A DNA stretch of 55,282 bases from Desulfobacteraceae bacterium (GTDB taxonomy: Bacteria > Desulfobacterota > Desulfobacteria > Desulfobacterales > Desulfosarcinaceae). Shown here piece by piece: positions 41,184 to 49,861 of this stretch. How positions within the stretch are numbered: position 1 is the stretch's first letter; the number at the start of each line of letters is the position of its first letter. A model generated the notes under the pieces. That model was not told the origin of the DNA, made no database searches, and saw only the letters and a list, made by a program, of their open reading frames with translations. The position numbers and the translations under genes were made by a program. The stretch spans positions 1 through 55,282 of the forward strand of contig JABDIN010000008.1 of assembly GCA_013003715.1 (NCBI GenBank). Reading direction: 5' to 3'.

Positions 41184-42413
41184 TTAAAAAGGCATCACCG
41201 ATACTGTCGTTCCCGCATCCAGCCCTTCGCTGTTCATGTCCACGGCAATCAGGCCGTCCGCTTCCACCATGGTGTGAATCAGGCCGGATTTTCCCAGAAC
41301 AGGTTCGGCATAGCGTTGCCCCTCCTTTTCCCTGAACCGCACCCGGACATAATCGATGCGGCCCATGACCGACGACAGATTCCGGCTCAATATGGCGGGT
41401 ATGGGCCTTACCGTGCCCATTGACGGCAGAGCGCCGCGTAAATGGTGGATAAATGGTTTCACCACCACCGCAAACACAACCATGGCCGATACCACATGTC
41501 CGGGCAACCCCCACACCGGCTTGCCGGCACACCGGGCAAGAATCGTCGGTTTTCCCGGGCTGATGGTAATGCCGTGCACAAGAATCCGGCTGTCTGGAAG
41601 TGCGTGCAAGGTATCGATGGTATAATCCCTCAATCCCACACTGCTGCCCCCGGAAATAAACACCATATCGCATTTCCCAAGGGCCTTCCGGCAGACACTG
41701 ATCAAATCCCCGGCATTGTCTTTCACAATCCCGAAGGAAACAGGTATGGCACCGGCCGCCGCCAATTGACCGGACAAGGTGTAGCTGTTCACATCCCGGA
41801 CCTGGCCAGGCGCCGGAATGCTGTCCACCGGCACAATCTCATCTCCGGTGGAGATGATTCCGACAACCGGTTGCCGATATACAAGGGCATGTGTCCTGCC
41901 CATGGCGGCCAGCAACCCGGCTTCCTGGGGCCGGATGGGTTTTCCACATGTAAGGAGAACTTCTCCGTGTTTGAAATCCTCGCCCTTCTCCACCATGTTC
42001 TGGCCGGGTGCCACACTTTTATACACCTCGATGGTGTGCTCATCGAGAACGTCCGTATGCTCAACCATGACAATGCCGTCCGCGCCCTGGGGCAGCATGC
42101 CGCCAGTGGATATTTTGGCCGCTTCACCCGGTTTGATGGCGAACCCGGGAACATCTCCCATGGAAACGGTACCCTTGACCGTCAGATAGGCCGGGTTGGC
42201 TTCAGACGCCCCGTAGGTCGATGCACTCCAAACTGCGAACCCATCCATGGTGGAGCGATGGAATTCAGGAAGATCCGTATCCGCAACGATCTCCTCGGCG
42301 GTTACCCGCCCCAGGCTGTCCGCGATCTCAACCGTTTCGGCCGGCATCATGGAAAAACCATTGATGTGCTCGAAAACCTGATCAAGCGGTGTGACTTTAA
42401 AGAATTCTTTCAT
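41184..42413 (-). CDS. moeA: Molybdopterin molybdenumtransferase MoeA
   Basis: A 409-residue stand-alone MoeA. Key segments: FHRSTMDGFAV, STGGMLPQGADGIVMVEHTD, GIISTGDEIVP, FISGGSSVGLRDYT and PGKPTILA...GLPGHVVSAMV. It has the usual four-domain layout with the C-terminal domain IV. Two MoeA-type proteins in a row often mean one serves molybdenum and the other tungsten, or different enzyme classes, in anaerobes; which does which cannot be told here. The start has no strong ribosome site. The gene leads into the MoeA-PBP gene and follows a dehydrogenase gene by 113 bases. Confidence 0.93.
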   Translation of the reverse strand: MKEFFKVTPLDQVFEHINGFSMMPAETVEIADSLGRVTAEEIVADTDLPEFHRSTMDGFAVWSASTYGASEANPAYLTVKGTVSMGDVPGFAIKPGEAAKISTGGMLPQGADGIVMVEHTDVLDEHTIEVYKSVAPGQNMVEKGEDFKHGEVLLTCGKPIRPQEAGLLAAMGRTHALVYRQPVVGIISTGDEIVPVDSIPAPGQVRDVNSYTLSGQLAAAGAIPVSFGIVKDNAGDLISVCRKALGKCDMVFISGGSSVGLRDYTIDTLHALPDSRILVHGITISPGKPTILARCAGKPVWGLPGHVVSAMVVFAVVVKPFIHHLRGALPSMGTVRPIPAILSRNLSSVMGRIDYVRVRFREKEGQRYAEPVLGKSGLIHTMVEADGLIAVDMNSEGLDAGTTVSVMPF

Positions 42414-42526
42414 TTGAATATAGTATCTATCCGGAAGTTGAACATTAATACGATCTCATCGCATCCTTCTGCCGATGCCGTTATCCCCGCAAAGCCGAGT
42501 GTCCGGAAACGAACGGAAAAATAGGC

Positions 42527-43504
42527 CTATCTGTTAGCACAACACGCTTCCCAGTTCAAACAATTGGGGGGTTTGTCGCCGTTTAATCCGGCCATCAGGT
42601 TATCAGCAGCCATTCGGGCCATCAGCGTGCGGGTTTCAATGGTGGCGCTGCCCATATGGGGCAGCAGGATTACATTGTTCAACCCGGCCAATCCGGGCGC
42701 CAGTCGAGGCTCGTTCTCATATACATCCAAACCGGCACCGGCAATGTCAAGCCCTTTCAGCGCTGCCACCAGCGCCGCCTCATCAACCACCGGCCCGCGG
42801 GATGTATTGATCAGAAAACAAGTGGATTTCATCTTTTGGAACTCTTCCGCACCCACCATATGAGTGGTTTCCGGTGACAAGGGGACGTGCAGGGAGATAA
42901 AATCCGACCTGCGGTATAAGGTGTCCGCATCCACGTAGGTCAATCCCAGGGTCCTCTCGGATTCAGCGTCCAATGGCCGTCGGGAGTGATAGATAATCTT
43001 CATATCAAATCCGGCGGCCCGTCGCGCCACGGCGGCTCCGATTCTCCCCATACCGAATATTCCCAGCGTCTTGCCCGTCACGTGACTGCCGAGGAAATGA
43101 AGCGGTGACCAGAATTCGAATTTTCCAGCGCGTGTAAATTTATCGCCTTCCACTAACCGGCGGCCGATGGCCAGTATCAACCCGAAAGCGATATCCGCCG
43201 TGGCATCGGTGAGCACACCGGGTGTATTGGTCACCAGGATGCCGCGCGTTGAGGCGGCTTCCACATCGATATTGTTATACCCGACACCGAAGTTGGCAAT
43301 GACTTTAAGCGCCGGTGACTGATCCATTACCGATGGATCGATGGTATCCGTGATCATGCACAAAAGCCCCTCTTTTCCCTTCACACCGGCAAGAATCTCC
43401 TGTCGATCCATGGGATGGAACTTTGTGTTGGAGGTAACCTCATGCTCCTGGCGAATTGTCGATAAAACTTGCTCCGGAATTTTTCCTGTAACAAATACCT
43501 TCAT
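42527..43504 (-). CDS. D-2-hydroxyacid dehydrogenase (glyoxylate/hydroxypyruvate reductase type)
   Basis: A 325-residue NAD(P)-dependent dehydrogenase. The Rossmann loop is GKTLGIFGMGRIGAAVARRA. The catalytic triad follows: Arg in NTSRGPVVDEAALV, Glu in DVYENEP, and His in LLPHMGSAT. The N-terminal substrate domain with FGVGYNNIDVEAASTRGI is typical of the GyaR/GhrB group, which reduces glyoxylate and hydroxypyruvate. AGGAG lies 5 bases before the ATG. The C-terminal CCANR has two adjacent cysteines, which is unremarkable. It begins the long minus-strand block. Confidence 0.9.
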   Translation of the reverse strand: MKVFVTGKIPEQVLSTIRQEHEVTSNTKFHPMDRQEILAGVKGKEGLLCMITDTIDPSVMDQSPALKVIANFGVGYNNIDVEAASTRGILVTNTPGVLTDATADIAFGLILAIGRRLVEGDKFTRAGKFEFWSPLHFLGSHVTGKTLGIFGMGRIGAAVARRAAGFDMKIIYHSRRPLDAESERTLGLTYVDADTLYRRSDFISLHVPLSPETTHMVGAEEFQKMKSTCFLINTSRGPVVDEAALVAALKGLDIAGAGLDVYENEPRLAPGLAGLNNVILLPHMGSATIETRTLMARMAADNLMAGLNGDKPPNCLNWEACCANR

Positions 43505-43611
43505 CAGCGCTCCTAAAAATATATGACTTGACTAAAAAAACGGGTTCTTTAAGAATCAGGCGACTTTGCTTTTGATTCAGATATACCATTTTTTCTCCAG
43601 GAATGAAAACC

Positions 43612-43794
43612 ATGGGTAAATGCATCAGGCATCCGGACAGGGAGACACATCTGGTCTGCATGAAGTACAACGATCACCTCTGCGATGAGTGCGCGACATG
43701 CCGGGATCCGGAACTGTATTGCAAATTCCGCACGGCATGTCCGATCTGGTTTGTTTACAAGGAAAAGAACCGGAAAATACGGGATGCCTCTTAA
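43612..43794 (+). CDS. Small cysteine/histidine-rich B-box-like zinc-finger protein
   Basis: A 60-residue protein from the ATG at 43612; an ATG at 43603 would add MKT but overlaps the AGGA ribosome site. The pattern C-x2-H, then C, then C-x2-C-x2-C, C and C (KCIRHPDRETHLVC...CDECATC...YCKF) resembles a B-box-type zinc finger. Short proteins of this kind are known to me mainly from Desulfobacterota annotations, where they have no established role. It starts a three-gene operon, 13 bases before the next gene. Confidence 0.7.
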   Translation: MGKCIRHPDRETHLVCMKYNDHLCDECATCRDPELYCKFRTACPIWFVYKEKNRKIRDAS

Positions 43795-43807
43795 TGAAAG
43801 GACTTGT

Positions 43808-44359
43808 ATGAACGCATATGTGGATATCGATGAAACCGGGTGGCAATTTATCCATAAACTCTATGATGAAACAGGCGGCAGCCTGGAAGGACAGGCATCC
43901 ATGTACAATGTGGGTGATACGCTGGGCCTGGATAGATCAGCGGCTTCGGCGGTAGCGGAAAAACTCATCGGCTGGGGTCTCATCGAGATCAAGACCCTGT
44001 CCGGCGGTATCGGCATCACCGAGGAAGGAAAATCCCAGGTGGACCGAAAATTCGGTTCCGGCGTTTCCGGTGGCACCTCGGCGCAACGGTTGACCGATGC
44101 CATCGTGCTGGAGGAGGGATTGCATCCCGTCATCTCGCAGTTGACCTCGGATCTTAAATCCGGCATCGGTGACCTGAAGCTCGGCGTTGATTCATCGACC
44201 GAGCTCACCGCCGACATTAAAACCACGGAGGTCCAGATGACCTCTTCCCGTCCCAAAACCGCCATCATACGGGAAACGCTGAAATCCATAAAATCCGTAT
44301 TGGTCGGTTCCGCCGCCAAAAATATCATCGAATCCATCGATAGACTGCTGGGGGAGTGA
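43808..44359 (+). CDS. Winged-helix-like protein of unknown function
   Basis: A 183-residue protein from the ATG at 43808 (MNAYVDIDETGWQFIHKLYD), chosen for AAAGGA 5 bases upstream; longer in-frame readings from 43685 overlap the previous gene and lack a site. Residues about 5-85 fit a winged helix: a helical part, LGLDRSAASAVAEKLIGWGL as recognition helix, then IEIKTLSGGIGITEEGK as wing. The rest is polar and helical, ending in an Ala/Ile/Lys-rich helix. It may be a DNA- or protein-binding regulator of the operon. I do not recognise the family. Confidence 0.7.
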   Translation: MNAYVDIDETGWQFIHKLYDETGGSLEGQASMYNVGDTLGLDRSAASAVAEKLIGWGLIEIKTLSGGIGITEEGKSQVDRKFGSGVSGGTSAQRLTDAIVLEEGLHPVISQLTSDLKSGIGDLKLGVDSSTELTADIKTTEVQMTSSRPKTAIIRETLKSIKSVLVGSAAKNIIESIDRLLGE

Positions 44360-44360
44360 G

Positions 44361-44987
44361 ATGGAAAGCAACTACGCCGGCATCGTCCGGAACAATATTG
44401 AAGCCCTGTACCGCCGCCTGCCGGCCGATCTCGCACAACGGACCGGTGCAAAAAAAGATGCCGGCGGCAAGGTGTTTACGCTTGATGCATTCGGAAAATC
44501 CTGCCGCATCAGTGCCGGGGGTATATTCCTGGATGACGAGCCCCAAACCGATGTCCTGGGCATTCTGATTTCACTGTATGCGCTGAACGCCATACCGGAG
44601 GAGATGGTCATCGAACCGTGGAAAGCATTCAAGGCGTTTCCGGATGTTATGCCTTATGTGGGCGCCTTCACCTCCCATACGGAGCAGATCCTTATCGCTT
44701 ATGAGGACAAGATTAAAAAAAACAGGACCGGGATCGTCAGCACCTTGAACGGCGACCCGGATCATGGCAGCGATGGCGGAGATTATTCTTTTATGGTCCG
44801 CCCGCTCCCTAAAATTGCACTTTGTTACATCGTTTATGAAGCGGACGAGGATTTTCCGGCGTCCGTGACCTGCCTCTATTCCAGCAACGCCAACCATTTC
44901 CTGCCCAATGACGCGCTGGCGGATGTGGGGGAATACACATCGAAAAGGATACTGGAGCTTCTTAGGGTTCGCGCAACAATAAATTGA
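44361..44987 (+). CDS. DUF3786-domain protein
   Basis: A 208-residue protein starting one base after the previous stop, so translationally coupled. The C-terminal pattern ALCYIVYEADEDFPASVTCL...SSNANHFLPNDALADV matches DUF3786 (known pattern: aromatic-rich strand, GDEEFPP, then the sHFLP motif). Function is unknown; the family is mostly found in strict anaerobes. The last codons (LLRVRATIN and TGA) are the end of MITE-like copy B, so the natural C-terminus was probably replaced. Confidence 0.8.
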   Translation: MESNYAGIVRNNIEALYRRLPADLAQRTGAKKDAGGKVFTLDAFGKSCRISAGGIFLDDEPQTDVLGILISLYALNAIPEEMVIEPWKAFKAFPDVMPYVGAFTSHTEQILIAYEDKIKKNRTGIVSTLNGDPDHGSDGGDYSFMVRPLPKIALCYIVYEADEDFPASVTCLYSSNANHFLPNDALADVGEYTSKRILELLRVRATIN

Positions 44988-45123
44988 CAAGTTTTCGTGG
45001 GTCAGGCGCCCCGTCAGCAAGGCGCGAAAATGAAGGAATAGTCTACCTATTTCGTATTTTCGCAACACCGCTGAAGGGGATGGTTGGCCCTCGAAAATGT
45101 TAAGTTATTTTTTCGCGAGCCCT
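44964..45123 (-). mobile_element. MITE-like element, copy B (160 bp)
   Basis: Ends AGGGTTCGCGCAACAATAAA (plus strand, 44964 on) and, inverted at the other side, AGGGCTCGCGAAAAAATAAC form imperfect terminal inverted repeats of about 25 bp. Inside, GCGAAAAT...ATTTTCGC (45016-45064) makes a second inverted repeat. No ORF is inside. Copy A at 32052-32145 is a deletion derivative in the opposite orientation. It lies between the convergent DUF3786 and proB stops and provides the stop of the former. Confidence 0.7.
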
Positions 45124-45145
45124 TGGATAGCTGACCGGATATTCA

Positions 45146-46264
45146 TCAGGTGATGACGAGGTTATCGCGATGGATGATTTCATCGTAGGGTTTGCCGCCC
45201 AGGCAGCTTTTGATCTGAGAGGATTTCAGACCTTTGACCAGCCGTATATCGGCGGCGCTGTAGTTGACCAGACCGATCCCCAATGCGTCGCCGATTTTTG
45301 TCCTGAAGGTCACCGGCGCGCCGATGCCGAATTCTCCGTCAATGTCAACTACGCCGCTGGGCAACAGGCTTTTGCCCTTCTCCAATAGGGCCGCTGCAGC
45401 CCCGTCGTCGATAATAAGGCTGCCCTTTGGCGTCAAGGTATAGGCGATCCAGCACTTCCGGCTCGCCATCTTTTCTGCCTTGGGTAGAAAATAGGTGCCG
45501 TGGGGATGGCCGCTGAACAGTTCAAGCAGGATGTCGGGTGCATCACCCCGGGCCACGATCACGGGGATTCCGGCGGAAGTCACCTTTTTTGCCGCGTTGA
45601 CTTTACTCAGCATGCCACCGGTGCCCAATGTGCCTGGGATATCATCGGCATAATCCACGATTTTCCTACTGAATGTCGATACCCGGGGTATTAATTGCGC
45701 ATCGGGCTGTGTGCGCGGATCTTTTGTGTACAGGCCATCGATGTCCGTCAGGATAAACAGAAAATCCGCGTCCATCAGCAGCGTGATCATGGCGGCCAGG
45801 TTATCGTTGTCCCCCAGCCGTATCTCCTCCACACTGATGGTGTCGTTTTCATTGATGATGGGCACAACCTCCCAGGAAAGCAGGGTTTGCAGTGCATTTC
45901 GGGCGTTTAGGTAGCGTTTTCGATTGTTGAGGTCTTCGCTGGTGAGCAGAATCTGGGCCACCTTTTTATCATGGCGGCCAAAAACGGATTCATAAGCGTT
46001 CATCAACCCGCTCTGACCGATGGCGGCAATGGCCTGCCGCCTGGGGATTTCATCCGGCCGCCGGGACATGCCCATTTTACGGAGTCCGGCGGCCATGGCG
46101 CCTGAGGTAACCAGCAGAACCTCCACTCCACGGTCGATCAATGTACAGATCTGACTGGAAATGGCGTCTATCACGTCCAGGTTGAGACTGTTCCGGGCCG
46201 TCAGAATATTGCTGCCCACTTTCACCACAACACGCTTGGCTTGGTGTAAACGTTCATTCGTCAT
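45146..46264 (-). CDS. proB: Glutamate 5-kinase
   Basis: A 372-residue enzyme: amino-acid-kinase domain (about 8-255) with VVVKVGSNIL, LLVTSGAMAAGL and NENDTISVEEIRLGDNDNLA, and a C-terminal PUA domain (about 275-372). It phosphorylates glutamate in the first step of proline synthesis and is normally feedback-inhibited by proline. The start codon follows the proA stop by 4 bases with no separate strong ribosome site (TGAAGCC), so translation is probably coupled to proA. The proA-proB order is the reverse of the common proBA order. Confidence 0.95.
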   Translation of the reverse strand: MTNERLHQAKRVVVKVGSNILTARNSLNLDVIDAISSQICTLIDRGVEVLLVTSGAMAAGLRKMGMSRRPDEIPRRQAIAAIGQSGLMNAYESVFGRHDKKVAQILLTSEDLNNRKRYLNARNALQTLLSWEVVPIINENDTISVEEIRLGDNDNLAAMITLLMDADFLFILTDIDGLYTKDPRTQPDAQLIPRVSTFSRKIVDYADDIPGTLGTGGMLSKVNAAKKVTSAGIPVIVARGDAPDILLELFSGHPHGTYFLPKAEKMASRKCWIAYTLTPKGSLIIDDGAAAALLEKGKSLLPSGVVDIDGEFGIGAPVTFRTKIGDALGIGLVNYSAADIRLVKGLKSSQIKSCLGGKPYDEIIHRDNLVIT

Positions 46265-46268
46265 GGCT

Positions 46269-47564
46269 TCAACTGAAATTGTGGTTCAATTTTCGATGGG
46301 TGAATTGTCGGGCGTCACTGCCGGTATAGTCGGCGACGATGTGACCATTGCCGAGCAGCCGCCATTGATAGATCATCAAGCCTTCCAGCCCCACGGGTCC
46401 CCGGGCATGGATTTTATTTGTGCTGATACCCACCTCGGCCCCCAGGCCGTAGCGGAATCCGTCGGCGAAACGGCTGCTGCAATTCCAGAAGGCATCCGCG
46501 GTATCCACTCCATCCATAAACCGCAGGGCGCGTTCCCGCCGGCCGGTCACGATCACATCCGTGTGCCCGGAACCATATTGATTGATATGGGCCATGGCAC
46601 GGGCAAGGGACGGCATTGTTTTTACCGATACGATCAGATCGAGATATTCGGTGTGCCAGTCTTCGTCCACCGCCGGTTTGACATCGACAATACTCCTGGT
46701 CATGTCACATCCCCGGATCTCCACACCACGTTCCGCCAGAGCATCCTGAAGCACCGGCAGGATATGGCCGGCCACGTCCTGATGGATTAAAATGGTTTCC
46801 GTCGCATTACACACCGCCACATACTGGCACTTACTGTCAACGGCCAGGCGAACCGCCATCTCTGTGTCGGCATATCGGTCGATATACAGATGACAAATGC
46901 CATCGGCGTGGCCCAGCACCGGAATGACCGTATTGTCCATGATGTGACGGACAAATGCGTTGCTTCCCCGGGGTATGATCAGGTCGATAAACCGGTCCAG
47001 CTTCAACATCGCGGTCACATCGGACCGGGTTTCCAGCAGTCCCAGCCAATGGCCGGGAAGGCCGGCCCGTGCGCCGGCGGATGTGATGATTTCCGCCAGG
47101 ATCCGGTTGGTCCGGCTGGCCTCGCTGCCCCCCTTCAGCAGGACGGCGTTACCGCTCTTGAGACAGAGCGACGCGATCTGCACCAGGGCATCGGGCCGGG
47201 ATTCGAAAATCACACCGATTACCCCGATGGGCCGGCTTACCTTGAACAATTCCAGTCCATCGTCCAACTCGGTGGCACTGAGGGTTAGCCCGACGGGATC
47301 ATTAAGGGCAATCAATCCGGTGATGCCATCGTAAACTTCCCGGATTTTGGCATCGTCGAATCGCAATCGTTTGAGCAGCGGCGGGGCCAGGCCATCTCTC
47401 CCGGCATCCTCGAGGTCCTTTGCATTGGCCGCCAGGACATCTTTCCGACCCGCTTTCAAGGCCCCGATGATTTCAGACAATGCCCTGTCCTTCACATCGC
47501 CTTTCAATGCGGACATGGGCCCGGCGGCGGCTTTGGTATGAACGGCAAGTTGTTGGATGTCCAT
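46269..47564 (-). CDS. proA: Glutamate-5-semialdehyde dehydrogenase (gamma-glutamyl phosphate reductase)
   Basis: A 431-residue enzyme from the ATG at 47564 (MDIQQLAVHTKAAAG), with GAGGA 6 bases upstream; an upstream frame to 47651 is not needed. The catalytic Cys is in KCQYVAVCNATETILIHQD. SRPIGVIGVIFESRPDALVQ and LIIPRGSNAFVRHI are typical. It reduces glutamyl-5-phosphate with NADPH. The partner kinase follows at 4 bp, and the two enzymes act together because the acyl phosphate is unstable. A terminator lies between proA and the upstream transketolase. Confidence 0.95.
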   Translation of the reverse strand: MDIQQLAVHTKAAAGPMSALKGDVKDRALSEIIGALKAGRKDVLAANAKDLEDAGRDGLAPPLLKRLRFDDAKIREVYDGITGLIALNDPVGLTLSATELDDGLELFKVSRPIGVIGVIFESRPDALVQIASLCLKSGNAVLLKGGSEASRTNRILAEIITSAGARAGLPGHWLGLLETRSDVTAMLKLDRFIDLIIPRGSNAFVRHIMDNTVIPVLGHADGICHLYIDRYADTEMAVRLAVDSKCQYVAVCNATETILIHQDVAGHILPVLQDALAERGVEIRGCDMTRSIVDVKPAVDEDWHTEYLDLIVSVKTMPSLARAMAHINQYGSGHTDVIVTGRRERALRFMDGVDTADAFWNCSSRFADGFRYGLGAEVGISTNKIHARGPVGLEGLMIYQWRLLGNGHIVADYTGSDARQFTHRKLNHNFS

Positions 47565-47656
47565 GACCGGTCCTCTTTGAAACAACGGGATTCTATTCAG
47601 GGTAGCGGCTGATTGAAAGCGACTACGGAATGTGTTCTCATCGATGACCATGGGAA

Positions 47657-47683
47657 GTAAAAACCCCGAATCCGCATCCGGGG
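47657..47683 (-). terminator. Intrinsic terminator after transketolase
   Basis: On the minus strand CCCCGGAT-GCGG-ATTCGGGG (one G-T pair) is followed by five T residues. It lies 33 bases after the transketolase stop and separates it from proA. Confidence 0.85.
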
Positions 47684-47715
47684 CTTTACATGTATTTCCG
47701 GTAAAATTGAAATTA

Positions 47716-49734
47716 TCAGGTCAGCAATGCCATGGCTTTCTCAACGACGTTCCCGGCTGTGAAACCATATTCCTTCAATACGGTACCGCCGGGTGCGGAA
47801 GCACCGAAACCATCGATACCCAGAACGGCTCCCCGGCTGCCGGTGTATCGTTCCCAGCCCATGGGTATTCCGGCCTCCACCGCCAACCGGGCTGTGATAT
47901 CCGGCGGCAGGATCTTATCCTTATAGCTCCGGGAGGTCTTTTCAAACAATTCCCAGGACGGTATGCTGACCACGCGGGCCTTCACACCTTTACCTGCAAG
48001 TATTTGCCCGGCTTCACGGGTGATGTGAATTTCAGCCCCGGTGGCCATCAGCAAGATATCGGGTTTACCGTCGCAATCGTCCAGGATGTAAGCACCTTTG
48101 AACAATTGATTTCCGGTTATCTCCACTTCCAGTATCGGCAGTTTCTGGCGGCTGAGAACAAGGGCAACCGGACCGTCCGTGGCGAGAATGGCCTGGCGCC
48201 AGGCATCCGCTGTTTCCGTCGCATCGGCCGGACGTATAACGGTGAGGTTGGGTATGGCTCTCAATGCAGCCAGATGTTCCACAGGCTGATGGGTGGGACC
48301 GTCTTCCCCCACGGCCACACTGTCATGGGTGAACACAAATATCAGCGGCAGTTTCATGAGGGCGGCGACCCGGATGGCCGGGCGCATGTAATCGGCGAAT
48401 ACGAGAAAAGTGCCGCCGTATGGCCTGATGCCGTTATGCAGGAACAGGCCGGACATGATGGCCGCCATGGCGTGTTCGCGGACGCCGAAACGGATATTCC
48501 GTCCCCCATAGTTGTCCCTTTGAAGTTCCGTGCTGAAATTCAAATAGGTCTTGTTGGAAGGCGCCAGATCTGCCGATCCGCCGATAAGCGTGGGTAATTT
48601 TTCGGCAATGGCATTGAGTACGGTTCCGGAAGCGGCACGGGTGGCAATTGGTCCCTGGGAGGGTTCGAATACCGGAATCCCCTGTTCCCAGTCTTTTTCC
48701 AGATAACCGCTCAACGCGTTCACCCATTGTTCGGCCGTCTCCGGGTGAGCCTTGGCGTATGCCTTATGCTTCTCCTTCCAAATGGCTTCGGCCTGGGCAC
48801 CGCGATCCACGCATGCCCTGCAATGAGTCAATACATCCTCAGGTACGCAGAAGTTCTTGTCGGGTGAACACCCCATGCACTTTTTGGTCAGACAAACCTC
48901 TTCCTCTCCGAGGGGCGCGCCATGTGCGTCGGCCGTATCCTGCTTGTTCGGGCTCCCATAGGCGATGTGGGTGGACAAGATGATCAATGTCGGCGTTTGG
49001 GTGTTGTTCCTGGCGCTACGGATGGCCGCTTCGATGCCTTCAATATCCGCTGATGCTTCCGCGACTTCGATGATCTCCCATTTATATGCTTTGAATCTGG
49101 CCGCCACATCCTCGGTGAACGTGATGTCGGTTTTGCCTTCGATGGATATGTTATTGTCATCGTAGAGGCAAATCAGTTTCCCCAATCCCAGATGCCCCGC
49201 CAAAGAAGCGGCTTCGGAGGCAATCCCTTCCATCATATCCCCGTCTCCGCACATGACGTAGGTATAATGGTCGACGATGTCGTGACCGGGCTGGTTGAAA
49301 CGGGCGGCCAGATGGCGCTCGGCCATGGCCATGCCGACAGCATTGGCAAATCCCTGCCCGAGGGGACCGGTGGTGGTTTCCACCCCCGGTGTGTGACCGT
49401 ATTCGGGATGACCGGGGGTTTTGCTTTGCCATTGACGGAAATTTTTGATGTCATCCAGACTGAGATCATATCCTGTCAGATGGAGAAGACTGTAAAGGAG
49501 CATGGAGGCATGGCCGCCGGAGAGAACAAACCGGTCCCTGTCCGGCCAGTCCGGATTCTTTGGGTTGTGCTTGAGAAGCCGCGTCCAGAGGACATATCCG
49601 GCAGCGGCAAGCCCCATGGGGGCGCCCGGATGTCCTGAATTCGCCTTTTGAATGGCATCCATGGAAAGTGTACGAATCGTGTTCACGCATAAGCTGTCAA
49701 TGGTCATCGTATCCTGCTGCGCCCCATCATTCAT
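47716..49734 (-). CDS. tkt: Transketolase with an unusual cysteine cluster
   Basis: A 672-residue TPP enzyme of normal length. The cofactor motif is [20 protein letters not shown] (161-180) ending in NN at 194-195; catalytic His residues ([22 protein letters not shown], and [16 protein letters not shown]) are present. It moves two-carbon ketol units between sugar phosphates. Residues 281-308 are odd: [18 protein letters not shown] and THCRAC place six cysteines (281, 286, 289, 296, 305, 308) where family members usually read like LGWPYEPFEVPEEV with few or none. GGAGA lies about 10 bases before the ATG at 49734; Met10 (49707) is a possible alternative. It has its own terminator. Confidence 0.93.
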   Translation of the reverse strand: MNDGAQQDTMTIDSLCVNTIRTLSMDAIQKANSGHPGAPMGLAAAGYVLWTRLLKHNPKNPDWPDRDRFVLSGGHASMLLYSLLHLTGYDLSLDDIKNFRQWQSKTPGHPEYGHTPGVETTTGPLGQGFANAVGMAMAERHLAARFNQPGHDIVDHYTYVMCGDGDMMEGIASEAASLAGHLGLGKLICLYDDNNISIEGKTDITFTEDVAARFKAYKWEIIEVAEASADIEGIEAAIRSARNNTQTPTLIILSTHIAYGSPNKQDTADAHGAPLGEEEVCLTKKCMGCSPDKNFCVPEDVLTHCRACVDRGAQAEAIWKEKHKAYAKAHPETAEQWVNALSGYLEKDWEQGIPVFEPSQGPIATRAASGTVLNAIAEKLPTLIGGSADLAPSNKTYLNFSTELQRDNYGGRNIRFGVREHAMAAIMSGLFLHNGIRPYGGTFLVFADYMRPAIRVAALMKLPLIFVFTHDSVAVGEDGPTHQPVEHLAALRAIPNLTVIRPADATETADAWRQAILATDGPVALVLSRQKLPILEVEITGNQLFKGAYILDDCDGKPDILLMATGAEIHITREAGQILAGKGVKARVVSIPSWELFEKTSRSYKDKILPPDITARLAVEAGIPMGWERYTGSRGAVLGIDGFGASAPGGTVLKEYGFTAGNVVEKAMALLT

Positions 49735-49861
49735 TGATAATGTTCTCCTTTATTGCCGTGGTCTTGATAATGGTTTGTGTTGGTAGCGAGGTGATACACC
49801 TGTTATTTCTCCAAATCAAGGGAATTAACCCTGCAAAATTCGGTGTTTGGTGCCCCTGTTG

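Noticed and set aside
41442-42524. 360-codon open frame on the plus strand opposite moeA
   Set aside because: It lies entirely opposite a clear MoeA gene, has no ribosome site, and reads as low-plausibility His/Gly/Arg-rich sequence, as expected from antisense of a GC-rich gene.
47632-48597. 321-codon open frame on the plus strand opposite transketolase
   Set aside because: It is antisense to conserved transketolase motifs and overlaps its terminator; no family resemblance.
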